DNA of 35,693 nucleotides, taken from NCBI GenBank assembly GCA_964572685.1, contig CAZNFJ010000019.1, positions 1-35,693 of the forward strand. The letters are read 5' to 3'. The position numbers and the translations under genes are program-made. Shown in pieces: positions 33,701 through 35,693 of the stretch. This DNA is from UBA2653 sp964572685. GTDB taxonomy: Bacteria; Pseudomonadota; Gammaproteobacteria; Legionellales; Legionellaceae. The notes under the pieces are model-generated. The model ran no database searches. It was given only the letters and a program-made list of their open reading frames with translations, and had not been told where the DNA came from. Position 1 is the stretch's first letter; each line of letters starts with the position of its first letter.

Positions 33701-35594
33701 TAAAACCCAGATTCAATTAATTCTTATCCATCAAAAAATTGCATTGTTAAATCTCATTGAAAAATGGGAAAAATATAAACTATTTGAAACGCATGAAAAA
33801 ATATATGTTGTAAAAATGGTGGCATTTCATACTCGAGTCTCTGACATTGATTGTATTCTGAATAGCGAAATGTCATTCAAATTACCTGGCATTTATAAAT
33901 CACTTTATCTAGAAATACTAAAATCTAATTACCCTTTCGATGCTTCCTTTTTTTGTGATCTACTCTTTGATGCAAATCTAATTGAGCACATTGAAGTGTC
34001 GAAACTCAGAAAATTTTTTAAAGATGAGCATGATTTAGATAAAACGGCAAGACACTTGTCTAACTATATAGACTATTATAAAAATATAAACGCTGACATT
34101 GCACTTCTTTTATTGACCTATATTTACAACTCATCAGCACCTCAAAAGTTTTTGCGAGTGTTTCAAACGATGAATAAGTTTGAACGAAGGATGTCTTATC
34201 AAGAAATATTGCTGTTCATTCAACATATAGACAATGAAAAAAAATTAAATGAATTTCAATATCTCTTAAATATTTTTTTAGAGTATGAGTACTACAACCT
34301 TTCATTTCTACATGGTCTAAAAAATAAACCTACAGTATGGCTAAAAATGCTCATAAACTGCATTGAATTTTTAGAACAAAACGAACTCATGAATATTGAA
34401 AATATGCGGCGTTTATTGAATAGTCCCCATCCTAAATATCGGTCTTTATATATTAAAGAGTTAGCCCCCTTTGTTCAATTTGATCAGGACCTATTAGATA
34501 AACTATTTTTAGAGGAATATCCAAAAGAAATTAGTATTTTTATTCACATTGCCATCCAGTTGAAAATTTTCAAAATGAATTTTTATCAAGAGTTATTAAC
34601 TTATAAAACGATTCTATTCTCATCACCTGCCGTTTCTCAACAATTTTTAAATATACCTCAATCTCATTTTCTAAGTATAAATTTATACCAACTAATAAAT
34701 CTTGCGAAAGCATATGAACACGATTTTCAACAAGCATCTGAAGCATTATTGAAATATTGCGCCTCGTTGTCGATTGATCTCGATAACAATCAAATTACGC
34801 ATTTAAAAAGCGTTCACCTCTCTTCATCCGAGAGTGCAGCCCGTTTATGGAACCGATATCATGAAAAAATCTCAGAGATAACAGTCATTTATCATAGTTT
34901 GATAACTTTTCTAAAGGAGTATATTTCTTCTTCTGAATTAGTGATTGCATTTCGTTGTATTGAAAGCTTTCAGACCTCAAATTTCGGTCATTATATCGAT
35001 CCCCAATCCAAGATATCCTTAAAAATGCTTCTCGCGCTTTGTACAATAGCCATGCAAGATGATAGTATCATTGAAAATACATTGATGGAAGATAGGGTAA
35101 AAGCTTTGCATCACGCTATTCTTGATATTCAAAGAGGTAATAATGCAGTTGATAGTGAGGCTGATTTACAAATTTGTAGTGGCGGAGCTTTCAATAAACT
35201 TATTGAGGCGTTTACAGGGATTCATCAGGATTTTCAACAAATTCTGATTACACCAAAGTTGGCTAGTGCAAAATTCAATAAATTAGTTATTAATTACACC
35301 AAAGATTTTCTTATTCAAGCATCCTCGCCTTATTATGCAATGGAATCCAATGAAAAGCAGGCTATTCTTGAAAAATTGTTATCCGAGGGAGTTGGTAGCA
35401 TCTTGAACTATATTTTGCCATTATTTATTGATGAATTCTTTGAAGAATATCATGCAATTTTTACCTCACAAGAAGATCCTTTATGGTTAATATTTAAAGA
35501 AAGCGCTATATATGTGGATATTTCCCATATTCATCCGCTGATTCGTTCAAATTTAAGCGAGCTTACAGAACAAAAATCTGTTTTTTCACCTTAA
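30753..35594 (+). CDS. Giant helical-repeat orphan protein (1613 aa), possible effector
   Basis: Family not recognised. The protein is about 186 kDa, very rich in Leu, Ile, Asn and Lys, with no signal peptide, membrane segment or obvious enzyme motif. Over most of its length short helices recur at about 35-40 residues, with a pattern such as xxILSHSSPRMIYELLIKLR and IESIEALLSKHNLPDILDSL. This suggests an alpha-solenoid scaffold, comparable to HEAT/ARM-like folds but without a readable consensus. The frame is intact for 4.8 kb, which argues for selection. It has its own promoter and is the last gene before an IS21-like repeat at 35607. In a Legionellales genome such orphan giants are often secreted effectors; that is inference. 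Confidence 0.75.
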   Translation: MPTGLTLISQLINDFNANPNICISSKLRMGINQIKVSLDIRSVKHFLFILSREEQIPSGFISSFIQSDFYQIYQYILPLIKTDDSYLEMILSRMVNDEQLDLRMDMLEFLNKNAYLKANEHILPILCIKKPVTVFEILNQLNALQILNKIPLDSILEFLNDAILLEGLQIVLGVLNLENALSSIEIILSHSSPRMIYELLIKLRGIADIDKILVLFSSQNFENIQKISKICHHIAKIDIESIEALLSKHNLPDILDSLLLLQDHTTILIKIFHKIHDIAYSHILAIAQLHAGHLLNDENTHFILNYDNPFSINGITESMMHSNKHLEPQDFNKYFAYHENLQALNELSLRMSLVNMASVPEPFQKHMKQIMQDTQISHSDLLNLGLQLLLFQDELPAYLEIFCKTHFIQCLKHLQHCIIEHPELLKYVLSSENYDLPQQLKLLQISNPEGLPAKNGLGSSPFFLELIKGISGYTLSEQKAQVLFEMHLSNMLNPELIQLLMEMSPSTNLISIKKDIFLAFLKTQYQINKATFLFVVNCEANTIIYSSEYLIPRKEFLDNLSKHPHIPLLVDIFQMTWKNILSKDIACNTLLALLHHRNIPDLHTILHSLSISQYGELLFLLEYPYPQIILKYATNSHIEFQKLILDCRKEELYLNFCKKLGTQSLYDFVCQNILNQRSTLIYWLKFCLKNQLLTPYNLESILSVFSCKDTLYAIEKIVSTTLFIKQPLLSIEPIIQSHHPLLMSDLHQTFSLYSDIFDASKLILWSKHDNLKAFHKLIKLKSSIRRTTNRKAYLAHLVNLLDYQEIEISLKIFENLQSNLDMDGIEDVISKIFAHTRVDVILKLSQNKLIQDVFLNPNKMALLLEIMDSSDFEALSSIVFILHQNNFDVEIILSFLQKCMKKKQDINAISKILPYALKESNDAQLLNKLLEAKIADLEDFVARYNLLSIAIIEQMNNKFFYYQDSKERIEILIKMGYVLSNDHKTQIQLILIHQKIALLNLIEKWEKYKLFETHEKIYVVKMVAFHTRVSDIDCILNSEMSFKLPGIYKSLYLEILKSNYPFDASFFCDLLFDANLIEHIEVSKLRKFFKDEHDLDKTARHLSNYIDYYKNINADIALLLLTYIYNSSAPQKFLRVFQTMNKFERRMSYQEILLFIQHIDNEKKLNEFQYLLNIFLEYEYYNLSFLHGLKNKPTVWLKMLINCIEFLEQNELMNIENMRRLLNSPHPKYRSLYIKELAPFVQFDQDLLDKLFLEEYPKEISIFIHIAIQLKIFKMNFYQELLTYKTILFSSPAVSQQFLNIPQSHFLSINLYQLINLAKAYEHDFQQASEALLKYCASLSIDLDNNQITHLKSVHLSSSESAARLWNRYHEKISEITVIYHSLITFLKEYISSSELVIAFRCIESFQTSNFGHYIDPQSKISLKMLLALCTIAMQDDSIIENTLMEDRVKALHHAILDIQRGNNAVDSEADLQICSGGAFNKLIEAFTGIHQDFQQILITPKLASAKFNKLVINYTKDFLIQASSPYYAMESNEKQAILEKLLSEGVGSILNYILPLFIDEFFEEYHAIFTSQEDPLWLIFKESAIYVDISHIHPLIRSNLSELTEQKSVFSP

Positions 35595-35606
35595 ATGCAG
35601 ATTGCC

Positions 35607-35649
35607 TATTCCGATGATGTGGATCACCGATTCCGAACGCATGTCGTTA
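35607..35649 (+). repeat. IS21-like terminal repeat, copy 2
   Basis: Second copy of the 43-base segment at 12367-12409 (36 of 43 identical). It contains ATTCCGATGATGTGGATCACC followed by a second ATTCCGA block in split form: two tandem units of about 22 bases starting ATTCCGA. It lies 12 bases after the giant gene's stop. The remaining 44 bases of the window hold no gene; the element, if any, may continue outside the window. Confidence 0.45.
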
Positions 35650-35693
35650 CCCATAAGTTTTAAAATCCGCTAATATACTGACTTTTTTGATAA

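Noticed and set aside
30753..35594. TALE-like or ankyrin repeats in the giant protein
   Set aside because: No KIAGxxGG-type or ankyrin (TPLHxA) consensus was found; the units are only generic helix pairs.
1..35693. CRISPR array, rRNA or tRNA genes
   Set aside because: No regularly spaced direct repeats, no conserved rRNA stretches and no tRNA T-loop or cloverleaf signature found on either strand.

Overview
The window comes from an AT-rich gammaproteobacterium, most likely of the Legionellales (Legionella/Coxiella/Aquicella-like). MutH is confined to gammaproteobacteria. The fmdB-like, DUF502, aspS order fits that class. The second half carries large orphan proteins (ankyrin, giant helical, coiled-coil) of the kind these intracellular bacteria use as secreted effectors. 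The taxonomic call is inference, because no rRNA gene is present.

Region 1 (1-12.1 kb) is mainly housekeeping. A leading intergenic region holds a pair of convergent DnaA-box-like sites. Two small exported proteins on the minus strand follow, one with heptad repeats, then ligA, a convergent coiled-coil orphan, and a peptide-type ABC transporter (binding protein plus two permeases, no ATPase). dnaE and a secreted two-repeat Cys-rich protein close the region.

Region 2 (12.1-15.7 kb) is a scrap-heap of mobile DNA. It contains a possible IS200/IS605 right end, an IS21-like terminal repeat, a broken serine resolvase tail, and a beheaded HigB/Gp49-like toxin. The antitoxin is intact and translationally coupled to an unknown 313-aa protein. 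A group II intron 3' end and an orphan 441-aa protein follow.

Region 3 (15.7-19.9 kb) is a compact housekeeping run: zinc-ribbon protein, DUF502 membrane protein, aspS, mutH (overlapping aspS), and a secreted orphan.

Region 4 (19.9-35.7 kb) is accessory. It holds a decayed gene whose reconstructed product has TALE/Bat-like DNA-binding repeats, probably the most unusual item here. It also has a flavin oxidoreductase, a cation-efflux pump, a DegT sugar aminotransferase, a GNAT, a frameshifted NUDIX gene, a second decayed gene between two mutually inverted hairpins, and an ankyrin protein with a possible toxin-like C-terminus. A hipBA module has three operator-like palindromes exactly 50 bp apart. 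A 1613-aa helical giant has its own good sigma70 promoter, and the window ends in a second copy of the IS21-like terminal repeat.

All functional calls come from reading motifs by eye; no database search was possible.
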